From Luteimonas sp. FCS-9 (GTDB taxonomy: Bacteria > Pseudomonadota > Gammaproteobacteria > Xanthomonadales > Xanthomonadaceae): 64,000 bases of DNA. Shown here in pieces: positions 1-10,320 of this stretch; the stretch's first letter is position 1, and every line of letters begins with the position of its first letter. Made by a program: the position numbers and the translations under genes. The notes beneath the pieces were generated by a model. That model ran no database searches, was not told the origin of the DNA, and saw only the letters and a program-made list of their open reading frames with translations. The DNA lies in the NCBI RefSeq assembly GCF_001014645.1, contig NZ_LASZ01000005.1:124001-188000 (forward strand). Direction: 5' to 3'.

Positions 1-449
<449 letters not shown>

Positions 450-544
450 CGGGCGGGCACGGGGGAAGGTGACTTTCACTCTAGCGCACACGTCCGCGCG
501 CCGGAATCGATAAGATCTGACTGACCTGTCAGGAAATCTCACGC
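450..544. promoter_or_regulatory. trpB/trpI divergent control region
   Basis: This 95-bp gap separates the two divergent starts and must hold both promoters and any TrpI operator. A perfect short palindrome CTGAC-CT-GTCAG lies at 521-532, and the ribosome-binding sequence AGGAAAT of trpI follows it at once. In Pseudomonas, TrpI binds between trpI and trpB and responds to indoleglycerol phosphate. That it does so here is inferred from synteny. The palindrome is too close to the trpI start to be an activator site for trpB, so autoregulation is the likelier role if it has one. Confidence 0.5.
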
Positions 545-1429
545 ATGACCGATGCCGACCTGCCGCCGCTCAACGCGGTACGCGCCTTCGAGGCCGCTGC
601 GCGGCTGGGCAGCCTGAGCCGCGCGGCCGAGGCGCTGCACGTGACCCATGGGGCGGTCAGCCGCCAGGTGCGGCTGCTCGAGGACGCACTCGGCACCCCG
701 CTGTTCGTGCGCGCCGGGCGCGGCCTGCGGCTGACGCCGGCCGGGGAGCGCCTGCGCGATGCCGCAGGGGATGCGTTCGCGCGCCTGCGCGGCGCGGTCG
801 CGACGATCCGGCGCACGCAAGGCGACGAAGCGCTGGTGCTCGGCTGCCCCGGCAGCCTGCTCGCGCGCTGGGTGATCCCACGCCTGCCGCGACTGACCGA
901 ATCGCTGCCGGCCCTGCGCCTGCACCTCTCGCCACATGAGGGCGCGTTCCCGCCGTCGCTCGCGGGCTTCGATGCCGCGCTGCTGATCGGCGAACCGCCG
1001 TGGCCGGCCGCCTGGCGCGTGCGCCGGCTGGCGATCGAGCGCATCGGGCCGGTGCTCAGCCCGCGGCACGCCGAGGCTGCGCGGCTGCAGGCGCTGGCGC
1101 CCGACGCGTTGCTGCGCGAACCGCTGCTGCACACCGCCTCGCGGCCGCAGGCCTGGCCGGCCTGGGCCGCCGCGTCGGGTGCGGCGCCGCCGCAGGTGCT
1201 GGGCACCGGCTTCGAGCACCTGTACTTCCTGCTCGAGGCCGCGGTCGCCGGGCTCGGCGTCGCGATCGCGCCACAGGAACTGGTCGCCGACGACCTCGCC
1301 GCCGGCCGGCTGCTCGCGCCGTGGGGGTTCGCCACGACCGGCGCGCACTGGGTGCTGGCGACGCCACGAGACGGCGACGATACGCGTGCCGACGCGCTGG
1401 CCCACTGGTTGTCGCGCGAACTGCTGTAG
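545..1429 (+). CDS. trpI: LysR-type transcriptional activator of trpBA (TrpI)
   Basis: A 294-residue LysR-family regulator. The N-terminal winged helix-turn-helix (residues about 7-66) reads [20 protein letters not shown], then [20 protein letters not shown]. The effector domain contains [33 protein letters not shown] and [20 protein letters not shown], which closely match what I recall of Pseudomonas TrpI. It lies divergent to trpB, the classic trpI position. TrpI senses indoleglycerol phosphate and activates trpBA while repressing itself; that role is inferred from family and position. The ATG at 545 is preceded by AGGAAAT. The gene is convergent with trpF, with two palindromic repeats between them. 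A less specific GcvA-like regulator remains possible. Confidence 0.88.
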   Translation: MTDADLPPLNAVRAFEAAARLGSLSRAAEALHVTHGAVSRQVRLLEDALGTPLFVRAGRGLRLTPAGERLRDAAGDAFARLRGAVATIRRTQGDEALVLGCPGSLLARWVIPRLPRLTESLPALRLHLSPHEGAFPPSLAGFDAALLIGEPPWPAAWRVRRLAIERIGPVLSPRHAEAARLQALAPDALLREPLLHTASRPQAWPAWAAASGAAPPQVLGTGFEHLYFLLEAAVAGLGVAIAPQELVADDLAAGRLLAPWGFATTGAHWVLATPRDGDDTRADALAHWLSRELL

Positions 1430-1488
1430 GGCCTCGCGCACGATCCGCCGTCCTGGGCGCCGTGCGCGCGCAAGGCCGCGTGCGTCCT

Positions 1489-1556
1489 GTAGGAGCGCGC
1501 TCGCGCGCGATGACGGCTTGACCGGAGAGCCTGTTCGCGCGCAAGCGCGCTCCTAC
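1489..1556. repeat. REP-like palindromic pair, GTAGGAGCGCGC family
   Basis: The left arm starts GTAGGAGCGCGCTCGCGCGCG and the right arm is its inverse, ending GCGCGCAAGCGCGCTCCTAC; a spacer of about 25 bases separates them. Five more pairs lie at 1621, 5153, 11163, 31394 and 59386. The arms can pair over about 20 bases. No REP-associated transposase gene (RAYT) is in the window. Confidence 0.85.
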
Positions 1557-1620
1557 CGAGGCTCGGGTCGACGCGACGGATGGGCTGGTCGACCGGGCTG
1601 CCGCGGAACTCCGTCTGCCC

Positions 1621-1688
1621 GTAGGAGCGCGCTTGCGCGCGATGGCGTTTTGCCGGTGGAGCGTCATCGCGCGCGAGCGCGCTCCTAC
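1621..1688. repeat. REP-like palindromic pair, GTAGGAGCGCGC family
   Basis: Same design as the copy at 1489: GTAGGAGCGCGCTTGCGCGCG, a short spacer, then the inverse arm ending GCGAGCGCGCTCCTAC. With its neighbour it forms a tandem doublet between convergent trpI and trpF. The arms differ by a T/C change near the middle, as in the other copies. Confidence 0.85.
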
Positions 1689-1750
1689 GGGACAGCCGCC
1701 CTGTACGCGTCGCCGAACGCGGCCTCCGCGCGCCGCCAGGACGAGCGGAA

Positions 1751-2377
1751 TCAGCCGCCCTTGCGTGCCGCCGTGACGAACGCTTGCATGCGCGCGATGT
1801 CCTTGTGGCCGGGCGCCGATTCGATGCCGCTCGACACGTCGACACCAGCCGGCCGCGCGGTCGCGATCGCCTCGGCGACGTTGCCGGCATCGAGCCCGCC
1901 GGCCAGCCAGAACGGCCGGTCGAGCGCGGCGGGCAGCGCCCGCCAGTCGAAACGTGCGCCGGCGCCGCCCGGCTCGCCGGCGGCATGGCCGTCGAACAGG
2001 AACGCCGCGGCGCCCGGCCAGTCGCCGAGCGTGCGCAGCGCGGCGGCCGGATCACCGCCCATCGCGACCGCCTTCCAGTACGGCGTGCCGAATCGACGGC
2101 AGAACGCGTCGTGCTCGGCGCCATGGAACTGCAGCACGTCCGGGGCCAGCGCCTCGACGATCGCCGCGACCTCGGCGGCCGGGTTGTCCATCGCCAGCGC
2201 GACGACCTGTACGTGGGCCGGCACCTTCGCGCGCAGCGCGCGGGCGGCGTCGAGGTCGAGCCGGCGGGGACTGCGCGCCGCGAACACGAAGCCGACGTGG
2301 TCGACGCCGAGCGCGACCGCGGCCTCGACGTCCTCGCGCCGGGTCAGCCCGCAGAACTTGATCCGTACCGCGCTCAT
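1751..2377 (-). CDS. trpF: Phosphoribosylanthranilate isomerase
   Basis: TrpF catalyses the Amadori rearrangement of N-(5'-phosphoribosyl)anthranilate to CdRP in tryptophan synthesis. The 208-residue protein is a single (beta/alpha)8 barrel of normal length. It starts [20 protein letters not shown], giving the catalytic cysteine at residue 9, and continues with [22 protein letters not shown] and the phosphate-binding end [11 protein letters not shown] then [16 protein letters not shown] chose the ATG at 2375-2377 because it overlaps the truA stop (ATGA), giving translational coupling. The frame stays open upstream, but that part is the shadow of truA. The order truA-trpF is typical of Xanthomonadaceae. 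Confidence 0.97.
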   Translation of the reverse strand: MSAVRIKFCGLTRREDVEAAVALGVDHVGFVFAARSPRRLDLDAARALRAKVPAHVQVVALAMDNPAAEVAAIVEALAPDVLQFHGAEHDAFCRRFGTPYWKAVAMGGDPAAALRTLGDWPGAAAFLFDGHAAGEPGGAGARFDWRALPAALDRPFWLAGGLDAGNVAEAIATARPAGVDVSSGIESAPGHKDIARMQAFVTAARKGG

Positions 2378-3162
2378 GCCGGCAGCGTGACCTCCGGCGG
2401 GAGGCCCCACTCCGGCGGATACAGCGGGCCGAGGAAGACCAGGCCCGCGGCGGGCGCGGTCGGGCCGGCGAGGCTGCGGTCGCGGCCGGCCAGCAGCTCG
2501 GCGATCCAGGCCTCGGACTGCGCGCCGGCGCCGACCTCGAGCAGCGAGCCGACGATGTTGCGGACCATGTGGTGCAGGAACGCATTGGCCTGCACCTCGA
2601 CGACCACCTCGTCGCCGTCGCGCCGGACCGCGATGCGCTGCAGGTCGCGGCGCGCGTGCGGCGCCTGGCAGTGCACGGTGCGGAACGCGGAGAAATCCTG
2701 CTCGCCGACCAGCGCCTGCGCGGCGCGGTGCATCGCGCCGGCGTCGAGCGGGCGCAGTTCCCACGACAGGTACTGCCGGTGAAGCGCCGGGCGCACCTGC
2801 CGGTTGAGGATGCGGTAGCGGTAGTGCCGCGCGCGCGCCGAGAAGCGCGCGTTGAAGGTCTCGGGCACCGGCCGGCACCAGCGCACGCTGACCTGCGGCG
2901 GCATCAGCGTGGTCGCGCCGAGCATCCAGGCACGCGGCGCGCGCACGGCCTCGGTGTCGAAATGCACGACCTGGCACTGCGCATGGACGCCGGCGTCGGT
3001 GCGCCCGGCGCAGACCGTCGCCACCGGATGCGCAGCGATCCTCGACAGCGCCGTCTCCAGCGCGGCCTGCACCGACTCCTGCCCGCCCTCACCGGCCTTG
3101 CTCAGCCGTTGCCAGCCGAGAAAGCCGTTGCCGTCGTACTCGACGCCCAGCGCGAACCGCAT
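2374..3162 (-). CDS. truA: tRNA pseudouridine(38-40) synthase
   Basis: TruA converts uridines 38, 39 and 40 of the anticodon arm to pseudouridine. The 262-residue protein starts [20 protein letters not shown]. The catalytic motif [20 protein letters not shown] follows near residues 54-73, with its aspartate in RTDAG. Further conserved blocks are [16 protein letters not shown] and [17 protein letters not shown]. The ATG at 3160-3162 begins the conserved N-terminus; upstream sequence in this frame belongs to the fimV 3' end. The gene lies 10 nt from the fimV stop and overlaps trpF by 4 nt, so fimV-truA-trpF probably share a transcript. Confidence 0.97.
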   Translation of the reverse strand: MRFALGVEYDGNGFLGWQRLSKAGEGGQESVQAALETALSRIAAHPVATVCAGRTDAGVHAQCQVVHFDTEAVRAPRAWMLGATTLMPPQVSVRWCRPVPETFNARFSARARHYRYRILNRQVRPALHRQYLSWELRPLDAGAMHRAAQALVGEQDFSAFRTVHCQAPHARRDLQRIAVRRDGDEVVVEVQANAFLHHMVRNIVGSLLEVGAGAQSEAWIAELLAGRDRSLAGPTAPAAGLVFLGPLYPPEWGLPPEVTLPA

Positions 3163-3172
3163 CGCCGACCCG

Positions 3173-4957
3173 TCAGCCGAGCGAGCGCAGCAGCCGCGCG
3201 GCCTCGGCCGCGGCGGTCGGGTCGTCGCCGTCGGCGACTTCCTGCAGCAGGCCGCGCGCGGTCTCGCCATCGCCGAGGTCGACGTAGGCGCGCGCGAGTT
3301 CCAGGCGCTCGATGCCGGGTGGCGGCTCGACCGCATCGCCGCGGTCGAGCTCGACGGGCGCCGGCGCAGGCACGTCGGCGGGGGCTGGCGAGGCAGGCGC
3401 CGTGTCGGGCGTCGGGGACGCATCGCCGAGGTGCCAGGTCGGCCCGCCCGCGGTCGGCGCGACCGGTGCGGCCACAGGCGCCGGGGCCGGCGGCGCGGCA
3501 CGCGCGAACGCCGGCACGTCGTCGGACGTCCCGGCACCGGCGGACGGCGACGCCGCGGCGGCGACGCCGGCCCGGGCAGGCGCAGAACCGCGCCCGCGGC
3601 GGCCGATCAGGAACGCGAGCGCCCCGACCAGCAGCAGCGCCGGCACCAGCCACAGCCAGGACCAGGGCGTCGCCGCGCCCGCGGCCTCCAGGCGCTGCTG
3701 CGCGGCCGCCAGGTCGGCGTCCTTCATCTCGATCAGCCGTTGCTGCTGCCGCTGCAACTGCTCCAGGTCGTCGAGCCGGGATCGCAGTTCGGCGATCTCC
3801 GCATTGCGGGACGCAGCGGCCTCCTCGGCCTGGTGCGGGTCCTGACGCAGCATGTCTCCTCCAGCGCCGGCGGCGATGCCCGACTGTGTCGCCGCCGGCG
3901 CGGCGTCGCCGGCGGGCGGGGTGATCTCGAGTCGGGCGGAGGGCGCCGCAACGGGTGCCGCCGCAGATGCGGACACGGGTGCCGCCGGCGACGGCGTCGC
4001 GGCCTGCGCGGCCGCCGGCGCAGGCGGCGCGGTCTCGACCGGCTGCGCCGGTCGCTGCATGCCGCGCCACTGCCCCACCTGCTCGCGGACCAGCGCATCG
4101 GCCTCGGCGGTCCCGGCGGCCGCCCAGTCGTCGCGCGGCGGCACCCGCAGCACGGCGCCCTGGCGGATCAGGTTGAGATTGCCGCCGATGAAGGCCTCGG
4201 GGTTGTGCCGCAGCAGCAGCACCATCGCCTGGTTGACGCTGATGCCGGCATCGCGCGCCAGCGGCGCGGCGATCGTCGACAGCGCCTGGCCCGGGCGCAC
4301 GGCCGGCAACGTCTGCGCGCCATCGGCGACCGGCGGGGTGGCGGCGACTGCGGTCCGGACCGGCGGCGCGGGCGACACGGCGTCCAGCCCGGGCGCGGCG
4401 CGCGCGGGCTCGGCCGACACCGCGGGTGCCGATGCGGGTGCAGGTGCGGCCTGCGCGACCGGAGCCTCGGGCGCTGGGGCGACCGGCGGCCGCACGATCG
4501 CGTCCGCCGGCGCGGCGACGGGTGCCTGGATCGCCTGCTGCGCGCTCGCCGCGACGGTGTCGGGCACCGCCAGCAGCGCCGAGTACTCGCGCACCAGCCG
4601 CCCCTGCCCCCAGTCGACCTCGACCAGGAACGCGAGCGATTCCTGCTGCACCGGCGCGGCGCTGGTGACGCGGATCACCGGCCGCCCGCGCCCGTCGAGC
4701 GCGACGCTGAAACGCAGGTCGGAGACCACGCCGCGCGGAGGCGCCAGGCCGATCCGGGCGAAGGTCTCGGGCGAGGCCAGCCGCGCCTGCAGCTGGCGCA
4801 GCTCGGCCGGGTCGCTGGACACCACCGGGATCTCGGCCAGCAACGGCTCGCCCTGCTGCGAGCGGACCTCGATCCGCCCCAGCCCCAGCGCCATCGCCGG
4901 CCCGGCGAGCGCCAACAGGCCGGCGGTCAGCAACAGACGCGACACGATGCGCGGCAC
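3173..4957 (-). CDS. fimV: FimV/HubP-type pilus assembly and polarity protein
   Basis: FimV-family proteins are inner-membrane proteins with a peptidoglycan-binding LysM domain and a cytoplasmic TPR-like tail. They are needed for type IV pilus function and polar organisation. Visible here are a signal peptide ([17 protein letters not shown]), then [20 protein letters not shown], which is the FimV N-terminal signature. A LysM-like segment ([19 protein letters not shown]), a coiled coil ([20 protein letters not shown]), one membrane helix ([20 protein letters not shown]) and a C-terminal [20 protein letters not shown] helix pair follow. I prefer the GTG at 4955-4957, which has AGGGGA six bases upstream and gives a normal signal peptide. 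The ATG at 5018-5020 has no ribosome-binding site, and a -10-like TACAGT sits just before it. At about 594 residues it is shorter than Pseudomonas FimV, with much Ala/Pro linker. Confidence 0.9.
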   Translation of the reverse strand: MPRIVSRLLLTAGLLALAGPAMALGLGRIEVRSQQGEPLLAEIPVVSSDPAELRQLQARLASPETFARIGLAPPRGVVSDLRFSVALDGRGRPVIRVTSAAPVQQESLAFLVEVDWGQGRLVREYSALLAVPDTVAASAQQAIQAPVAAPADAIVRPPVAPAPEAPVAQAAPAPASAPAVSAEPARAAPGLDAVSPAPPVRTAVAATPPVADGAQTLPAVRPGQALSTIAAPLARDAGISVNQAMVLLLRHNPEAFIGGNLNLIRQGAVLRVPPRDDWAAAGTAEADALVREQVGQWRGMQRPAQPVETAPPAPAAAQAATPSPAAPVSASAAAPVAAPSARLEITPPAGDAAPAATQSGIAAGAGGDMLRQDPHQAEEAAASRNAEIAELRSRLDDLEQLQRQQQRLIEMKDADLAAAQQRLEAAGAATPWSWLWLVPALLLVGALAFLIGRRGRGSAPARAGVAAAASPSAGAGTSDDVPAFARAAPPAPAPVAAPVAPTAGGPTWHLGDASPTPDTAPASPAPADVPAPAPVELDRGDAVEPPPGIERLELARAYVDLGDGETARGLLQEVADGDDPTAAAEAARLLRSLG

Positions 4958-5152
4958 GAACGTCCCCTGTTTCTTGCGGGCCGGCCCTGGGCGGGCCCGC
5001 CGACGACGATCCGGATTCATCCGGCGACTGTAGCGGCGCGGCCGCACGGGCGGCAATGGGTGCGGACGGGCACGGGGAGGCAGGAAGCAGGGAAAACGGG
5101 CCGTCGCCTGCCTGGGGAACACGATCGGGACCTCGAAACGCCGTCCGTACGT

Positions 5153-5220
5153 GTCGGAGCGCGCTCGCGCGCGAAAAGGCGTTCCCGGGAACGCTTCATC
5201 GCGCGCAAGCGCGCGCCTAC
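5153..5220. repeat. REP-like palindromic pair overlapping the end of asd
   Basis: A degenerate left arm (GTCGGAGCGCGCTCGCGCGCG) and an intact right arm ending GCGCGCAAGCGCGCGCCTAC. The right arm overlaps the asd stop: the TAG of asd (5217-5219 on the minus strand) is the TAG within the repeat end GTAGGCGCGCG. It lies between fimV and asd, which are both leftward. Confidence 0.8.
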
Positions 5221-6248
5221 GACAACTCCGCCGCGACCAGCTCGGCCACCTGCACCGCGTTGAGCGCGGCGCCCTTGCGGATGTTGTCCGAGACGATCCA
5301 CAGGTTCAGGCCGTTGGGATGCGAGAGATCCTCGCGGATGCGGCCCACGAACACCGCATCGCGCCCGGAGGCGTGGGTGACCGGAGTCGGATAGCCGCCG
5401 GCGCGCCGTTCGTCGACGACCTCCACGCCCGGCGCCTGCGCCAGCAGCGCGCGTGCCGCCTCGACCGTGAGCTTGTCGCGCGTCTCCACCGCGACGGCCT
5501 CCGAGTGCCCGTAGAACACCGGCACGCGGACCGCCGTCGGGTTCACCAAGATGCCGTCGTCGCCGAGGATCTTGCGCGTCTCCCACACCAGCTTCATCTC
5601 CTCCTTGGTGAAGCCGTTGTCCAGGAAGTCGTCGATGTGCGGGATCAGGTTGAAGGCGATCTGCACCGGGAACTTCTGCGGGTCGAGCTCGCGGAAGTTC
5701 AGCAGGTCGCCGGTCTGGCGACCGAGCTCCTCCATCGCCGAGCGGCCCGCGCCCGAGACCGACTGGTAGGTCGCCACGTTGATCCGCACGATGCCCGCCG
5801 CGCGATGCAGCGGCGCCAATGCGACGAGCATCTGCATCGTCGAGCAGTTGGGATTGGCGATGATGCCGCGCGGACGCGCGCGCGCCGCCTCCGGGTTGAC
5901 CTCGCTGACCACAAGCGGCACGTCGTCGTCGTAGCGGAACGCCGAGCTGTTGTCGATGACGACCGCGCCGGCCGCGGCGAACTTCGGCGCGTACGCCTTG
6001 CTCGTGTCGCCGCCGGCCGAGAACAGCGCGATGTCGATGCCGGCCGGATCGAACGTGGCCAGGTCCTGCACGACGACGTCGTCGTCGCCGAACTTGACGG
6101 TGGTGCCGGCCGAACGCTCGCTCGCCAGCGCGACGAGCTCGGACACCGGGAAAGCGCGCTCGGCGAGGATCGACAGCATGGTCTCGCCGACGGCGCCGGT
6201 GGCACCGACGACGGCGACGCGGAAGGCGCGGGAGGGGGACTGGGACAT
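5217..6248 (-). CDS. asd: Aspartate-semialdehyde dehydrogenase
   Basis: Asd reduces aspartyl phosphate to aspartate semialdehyde with NADPH, the branch point to lysine/diaminopimelate, threonine and methionine. The 343-residue protein has the dinucleotide-binding loop VVGATGAVGETM (residues 14-24). The active site is ANPNCSTMQM with the nucleophilic cysteine at residue 135, followed by YQSVSGAGRSAMEEL. The C-terminal part contains VPVFYGHSEAVAVET. The ATG is at 6246-6248. Length and motifs are complete. The stop codon lies inside a palindromic repeat. Xanthomonadaceae commonly place asd just upstream of fimV-truA-trpF, as here. Confidence 0.97.
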   Translation of the reverse strand: MSQSPSRAFRVAVVGATGAVGETMLSILAERAFPVSELVALASERSAGTTVKFGDDDVVVQDLATFDPAGIDIALFSAGGDTSKAYAPKFAAAGAVVIDNSSAFRYDDDVPLVVSEVNPEAARARPRGIIANPNCSTMQMLVALAPLHRAAGIVRINVATYQSVSGAGRSAMEELGRQTGDLLNFRELDPQKFPVQIAFNLIPHIDDFLDNGFTKEEMKLVWETRKILGDDGILVNPTAVRVPVFYGHSEAVAVETRDKLTVEAARALLAQAPGVEVVDERRAGGYPTPVTHASGRDAVFVGRIREDLSHPNGLNLWIVSDNIRKGAALNAVQVAELVAAELS

Positions 6249-6330
6249 GGAGAACTCTCGAAGTGGGGACGTGGGACGCGCTTATCGCGCGGGCACTGCA
6301 TCGGGGCTCGGGGAACCGCCAGCCCGGAAC

Positions 6331-7347
6331 TCAGGCGGTTCCCGGTCGTTTCGCGTCCCGGCCGGCCGGTGCGATCGGGGTGGGCGGGCGGCCGGCGTCC
6401 GGGCCGGCGCCCAGCGCTGCGATCAGGTTGTCGACGGCCAGCGCGACCATCGCCCGGCGCGTGGCCAGGCTGCCGCTGGCGATGTGCGGGGTCAGCACCA
6501 CGTTGTCGAGCGCGAGCAGCCGCGGGTCGACGGCCGGCTCGCCCTCGAACACGTCGAGCGCGGCCGATGCCAGTCGGCCGTGCGCCAGCGCGTCGGCCAG
6601 CGCGGCCTCGTCGACGATCCCGCCGCGCGCGATGTTGGTCAGCGTCGCGGTCGGCTGCATCCGCGCCAGCGCGGCAGCGTCGACGATGTGGTGGCTGGCG
6701 GCCGAATACGGGAGCACGAGGACCAGGTGGTCGGCCTGCGCGAACAACGCGTCGAAGTCGACGTAGCGCGCGTTGCAGGCACGCTCGACGTCGGCGGGCA
6801 GCCGGCTGCGGTTGTGGTAGAGCACGCGCATGTCGAAACCGGCGGCGCGCCGGGCGATGCCCTGCCCGATCCGCCCCATGCCCAGGATGCCGAGCGTGCT
6901 GCCGTGCAGGTCGGCGCCGAGCAGGCCCTTGAAGTTCCAGCCCTGCCAGCGGCCCGCGCGCAGGTGGCGTTCGGCCTCGGTGACCCGCCGCGCGGCGGCC
7001 ATCATCAGCGCGAAGCCGAAATCGGCCGTGGTCTCGGTGAGCACGTCGGGGGTGTTGGTCGCCACGATGCCGCGCGCATGCAGCGCGGCGACGTCGAGAT
7101 TGTTGTAGCCCACGCCGAGGTTGGCGACCGCGCGCAGGCGCGGCGCGCCGGCGATCTCCGCCTCGCCGACGCGTTCGTTGAGCGTCACCAGCGCGCCGTC
7201 CGCCTCGCGCAGCGCGTCGGCGACCGCGGCCGCGTCGTGCTCGACGACCGCCGGCACCTGGACGACGTCGAAGTGCGCGTGCAGCCGCGCGACGATGTCG
7301 TCGAACAGCGGTTGCGCGACCCAGACGCGCGGACGCGGCTCAGCCAT
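6331..7347 (-). CDS. D-2-hydroxyacid dehydrogenase (glyoxylate/hydroxypyruvate reductase type)
   Basis: A 338-residue NAD(P)-dependent D-isomer 2-hydroxyacid dehydrogenase. The nucleotide fold is [11 protein letters not shown] (GxGxxG at about residues 156-161). The catalytic set is the arginine of [10 protein letters not shown], the glutamate of LDVFEGEP and the histidine of [23 protein letters not shown] is the substrate-loop signature. The closest named relatives I can suggest are GhrB/TkrA (2-ketoaldonate, glyoxylate or hydroxypyruvate reductases); sequence alone does not fix the substrate. SerA is unlikely because the ACT domain is absent. The start overlaps the aroC stop by 8 nt, so it is probably co-transcribed with aroC. 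The tail is Pro/Ala-rich. Confidence 0.88.
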   Translation of the reverse strand: MAEPRPRVWVAQPLFDDIVARLHAHFDVVQVPAVVEHDAAAVADALREADGALVTLNERVGEAEIAGAPRLRAVANLGVGYNNLDVAALHARGIVATNTPDVLTETTADFGFALMMAAARRVTEAERHLRAGRWQGWNFKGLLGADLHGSTLGILGMGRIGQGIARRAAGFDMRVLYHNRSRLPADVERACNARYVDFDALFAQADHLVLVLPYSAASHHIVDAAALARMQPTATLTNIARGGIVDEAALADALAHGRLASAALDVFEGEPAVDPRLLALDNVVLTPHIASGSLATRRAMVALAVDNLIAALGAGPDAGRPPTPIAPAGRDAKRPGTA

Positions 7348-8458
7348 CGATGCGCCCCGGGATGCGCGGGCCCACCTCGCCGACGTCGCCGCACTGCGCG
7401 CGGTGGCGCAGGGCCTGGTCCATCAGCACCAGCGCCAGCATCGCCTCGCAGATCGGCGTGGCGCGGATGCCCACGCACGGGTCGTGGCGGCCGGTGGTCA
7501 CGACCTCGACGACGTTGCCGTCGACGTCGACGCCATCGGCCGGCAGGCGCAGGCTCGACGTGGGCTTGAACGCGGTCGAGACCACGATCCGCTGGCCGGT
7601 GCTGATGCCGCCCAGCACGCCGCCGGCGTGGTTGGACGCGAAGCCGGCCGGCGTCATCAGGTCGCGGTGCGCGCTGCCGCGCTGGGCGACCGACGCGAAG
7701 CCGTCGCCGACCTCCACGCCCTTGACCGCGTTGATCGACATCATCGCGGCCGCCAGGTCGCCGTCGAGCTTGCCGTAGATCGGCGCGCCCCAGCCCGGCG
7801 GCACGCCGTCGGCGACCACGGTCACGCGCGCGCCGACCGAGTCGCCGGACTTGCGCAGCGCGTCCATGTAGGCCTCGAGCGCGGGCACCTGCGCCGCGTC
7901 CGGCCAGAAGAACGGGTTGGATTCGACCGTGGCCCAGTCGATCGCCTGCGGATCGGACACCGCCGGCACGAGTTCGCCCAGCTGCGACAGCCAGCCGTGC
8001 ACGTGAACCCCGTGGCGCTGCGCGAGCCACTTCTTGGCGATCGTGCCTGCGGCCACGCGCATCGTCGTCTCGCGCGCCGACGAGCGCCCGCCGCCGCGCG
8101 GGTCGCGGATGCCGTACTTCTGCCAGTACGCGTAGTCGGCGTGTCCGGGGCGGAACTGCGCGGCGATGTTCGCGTAGTCCTTGCTGCGCTGGTCGGTGTT
8201 GCGGATCAGCAGCGCGATCGGCGTGCCGGTGGTGATCCCTTCGTACACGCCGCTGAGGATCTCCACCGCATCGGCCTCGCGGCGCGCCGAGGTGTGGCGG
8301 CTCTTGCCGGTCGCCCGGCGCGCGAGATCGTGCGCGAAGTCCTGCGGATCGAGCGCGATGCCCGGCGGGCACCCGTCGACCACGCAGCCGATCGCCGGCC
8401 CGTGGCTCTCGCCGAAGGTCGTGACGCTGAACAGTTGGCCGAAACGGTTGCTGGACAT
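7340..8458 (-). CDS. aroC: Chorismate synthase
   Basis: AroC eliminates phosphate from EPSP to make chorismate, the last common step of aromatic synthesis, using reduced FMN. The 372-residue protein starts [20 protein letters not shown], the signature with the active-site histidine. It also contains [34 protein letters not shown] and [15 protein letters not shown]. The ATG at 8456-8458 matches the usual N-terminus; the frame extends 14 codons further upstream without conserved sequence. The protein is complete. It precedes the hydroxyacid dehydrogenase in a leftward run. Together with trpF and trpB it supplies tryptophan synthesis, although the genes are not one operon. Confidence 0.98.
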   Translation of the reverse strand: MSSNRFGQLFSVTTFGESHGPAIGCVVDGCPPGIALDPQDFAHDLARRATGKSRHTSARREADAVEILSGVYEGITTGTPIALLIRNTDQRSKDYANIAAQFRPGHADYAYWQKYGIRDPRGGGRSSARETTMRVAAGTIAKKWLAQRHGVHVHGWLSQLGELVPAVSDPQAIDWATVESNPFFWPDAAQVPALEAYMDALRKSGDSVGARVTVVADGVPPGWGAPIYGKLDGDLAAAMMSINAVKGVEVGDGFASVAQRGSAHRDLMTPAGFASNHAGGVLGGISTGQRIVVSTAFKPTSSLRLPADGVDVDGNVVEVVTTGRHDPCVGIRATPICEAMLALVLMDQALRHRAQCGDVGEVGPRIPGRIDG

Positions 8459-8537
8459 GGCACCGCGGCGCCGGGGCGCCGTCGAGACGGGGGCCGGCAA
8501 GCTTAACGCGCCGGCGGGATGCGTGGACGCAGGTCCG

Positions 8538-9509
8538 TCAGAACAACCCGGCGGCGGCGCTGCCGGTCGCAGCGCTCGATGCCGCCGTCGCCGGCGCGCG
8601 CGCGGCGGCCAGCTCGGCGATGCGCGCGTTGTGCGCGACCAAGTCTTGGCGCTCGACGACGAACACGCCCATCTGCCCGACCTGGAACTCGACCCAGGCC
8701 AGCGGCAGCTCGGGCAGCAGCTTGACCAGGTGCTGCTCGGACTCGCCGACCTCGCAGATCAGCAGCCCCTCGTCGGTCAGGTGCAGCGGCGCGTCTCGCA
8801 GGATCTTGAGCACCAGGTCCAGGCCGTCGCCGCCGGCGCGCAGGCCCATCTCGGGCTCGTAGCCGTACTCGCGCGGCAGCGCGTCGGTCTCGTCGTCGGT
8901 CACGTACGGCGGATTGGTCACGATCAGGTCATAGTGCTCGCCCTGCAGGCCGGCGAACAGGTCGGACTTGACGAAGCGCGTGTTGCGCACCTCGAGCCGG
9001 GCCTCGTTCTCGGCCGCCAGCGACAGCGCCTCGTCGCTGAGGTCGACGCCGTCGACGTGCCACTCGGGATTGTGGTGCGCCATCGCGATCGCGATGCAGC
9101 CCGAGCCGGTGCACAGGTCGAGCGCGCGACGGACCTCGCGGCCGCCCAGCCACGGCTCGAAGCCGGACAGGATCAGCTCGGCGATCGGCGAGCGCGGCAC
9201 CAGCGCGCGGCGGTCGGACTTGAAGCTCAGCCCGGCGAACCAGGCCTCGCCGGTCAGGTAGGCGGCCGGGATCCGCTCCTCGATGCGGCGCAGGAACAGG
9301 CCCAGCACGTCCTCCTTCTCCGCCAACGTGACCCGCGACTGCCCGTAGACCGGGCTCAGGTCGTGCGGCAGGTGCAGCGCGTGCAGCGTGAGCTGGGTGG
9401 CCTCGTCGATCGCGTTGTCGTAGCTGTGGCCGAAGGTCAGCCCGGCGGCGTTGAAGCGGCTGGCGCCGTAGCGGATCAGGTCGACGATCGTCTGCAGTTC
9501 TTCGGTCAT
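8538..9509 (-). CDS. prmB: Ribosomal protein L3 glutamine methyltransferase
   Basis: PrmB methylates the glutamine side chain of ribosomal protein L3. The 323-residue protein has an N-terminal helical domain ([20 protein letters not shown]) and a Rossmann methyltransferase domain. Motif I is [16 protein letters not shown], and the glutamine-binding motif is [12 protein letters not shown]. The block [20 protein letters not shown], with VPRSPIAEL, separates PrmB (SPI) from PrmC. The Ala-rich C-terminus (about 25 residues) extends beyond the usual end. The ATG at 9507-9509 has a good -10 (TATAAT, 9548-9553) about 39 nt upstream. It is divergent from the SCO1 gene. Confidence 0.94.
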   Translation of the reverse strand: MTEELQTIVDLIRYGASRFNAAGLTFGHSYDNAIDEATQLTLHALHLPHDLSPVYGQSRVTLAEKEDVLGLFLRRIEERIPAAYLTGEAWFAGLSFKSDRRALVPRSPIAELILSGFEPWLGGREVRRALDLCTGSGCIAIAMAHHNPEWHVDGVDLSDEALSLAAENEARLEVRNTRFVKSDLFAGLQGEHYDLIVTNPPYVTDDETDALPREYGYEPEMGLRAGGDGLDLVLKILRDAPLHLTDEGLLICEVGESEQHLVKLLPELPLAWVEFQVGQMGVFVVERQDLVAHNARIAELAAARAPATAASSAATGSAAAGLF

Positions 9510-9547
9510 GGCGCGCGCGGGCTCGGGAGACGGCTTGATGGCCGGCG

Positions 9548-9553
9548 ATTATA
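9548..9553 (-). promoter_or_regulatory. -10 element for prmB
   Basis: TATAAT on the minus strand, preceded by C and followed by CGCCGGC, 39 nt before the start codon. Exactly the same 13 bases recur in front of rpsP. No good -35 hexamer lies at 16-18 bp spacing. Confidence 0.55.
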
Positions 9554-9616
9554 GGTCAGCCGCCCCGGCGTCCCGCGGCTGGGGCGCCCGCGACGGAGCC
9601 GGCTGCCGCCGCGGGC

Positions 9617-9622
9617 TATGAT
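9617..9622 (+). promoter_or_regulatory. -10 element for the SCO1/SenC gene
   Basis: TATGAT preceded by C and followed by GCCCGGCC, 33 nt before the ATG at 9655. It has the same layout as the other -10 elements in the window. The prmB -10 lies about 65 bp away on the other strand, so this is a compact divergent promoter region. Confidence 0.45.
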
Positions 9623-9654
9623 GCCCGGCCCATCGACTCGGCGGCCCTCGACGG

Positions 9655-10320
9655 ATGTTCAACCGCACCACCCTCGTGATCCTGTGCATCGCGGTCGCCG
9701 GCGGGCTCGGCCTGCTCGCCGCGCAGCGCTATTTCGCCGCCGGCGGCGACGCGGCCGGGCCGCAGTTGCAGGTCGTGCAGCTGTATCCCCAGCCGCGCGC
9801 GCTGCCGGACTTCGCGCTGCAGCAGGCCGACGGCACCCAGTTGCTGCCCGGCGAACTGGCCGGGCACTGGACGCTGGTGTTCATCGGCTTCACCCAGTGC
9901 CCGGACGTGTGCCCGATGACGCTGACCCAGCTGGCGCAGGCCCAGCGGCGCTGGGAGGCGCTGCCCGAGGCGACCCGGCCGCGCGTGCTGTTCGTGTCGG
10001 TCGATCCCGAGCGCGACACGCCCGATCGCCTGGGCGACTACGCGCACGCCTTCCATCGCGACACGCTCGCCGCGACCGCCGACGTGCCGACGCTCGAGCG
10101 CTTCACGCGCGCGCTGTCGATGGTGTTCGCCAAGGTGCCGCTGCGCGGCGACGCCCCGAACGGGGCCTACACGATCGACCACAGCGCCTCGCTGGCGGTG
10201 CTCGATCCCCAGGGGCGCATGGCCGGCGTGGTGTCGGGCAGCGTGCTCAACGGCGATGCGCCCCGGCCCGACGCCATCGCCGACGACCTGCTGCGCCTGA
10301 CCGCCGGAGACCGCCCGTGA
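9655..10320 (+). CDS. SCO1/SenC family copper chaperone/thioredoxin-like protein
   Basis: SCO proteins deliver copper to the CuA centre of cytochrome c oxidase or act as thiol-disulphide reductases; they face the periplasm. This 221-residue protein has an N-terminal membrane anchor ([17 protein letters not shown]). The copper motif is [11 protein letters not shown], with cysteines at residues 82 and 86, and the conserved histidine falls in TIDHSAS at residue 176. [16 protein letters not shown] is the usual family block. All copper ligands are present, so metal binding is plausible. No cytochrome oxidase genes are nearby. The stop overlaps the psd start (GTGA), so psd is translationally coupled. 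Confidence 0.92.
   Translation: MFNRTTLVILCIAVAGGLGLLAAQRYFAAGGDAAGPQLQVVQLYPQPRALPDFALQQADGTQLLPGELAGHWTLVFIGFTQCPDVCPMTLTQLAQAQRRWEALPEATRPRVLFVSVDPERDTPDRLGDYAHAFHRDTLAATADVPTLERFTRALSMVFAKVPLRGDAPNGAYTIDHSASLAVLDPQGRMAGVVSGSVLNGDAPRPDAIADDLLRLTAGDRP

Larger units (their letters stand above)
1430..1750. other. Intergenic region between convergent trpI and trpF
   Basis: This 321-bp stretch has no convincing gene. It holds two complete palindromic repeat pairs (1489-1556 and 1621-1688). Short open frames across it are made of repeat sequence and have no ribosome-binding site. The repeats probably act as transcription-stopping hairpins for both converging genes; no U-tract terminator is visible. 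Confidence 0.7.

Noticed and set aside
1489..1688. CRISPR-like repeat/spacer pattern formed by the two REP-like pairs
   Set aside because: The units are palindromic pairs of alternating orientation with uneven spacers, and no cas genes are present.
2569..5263. Long plus-strand open frames across truA and fimV
   Set aside because: They are Arg/Ala/Gly-rich shadow translations, while the minus-strand genes match known families and overlap neatly.
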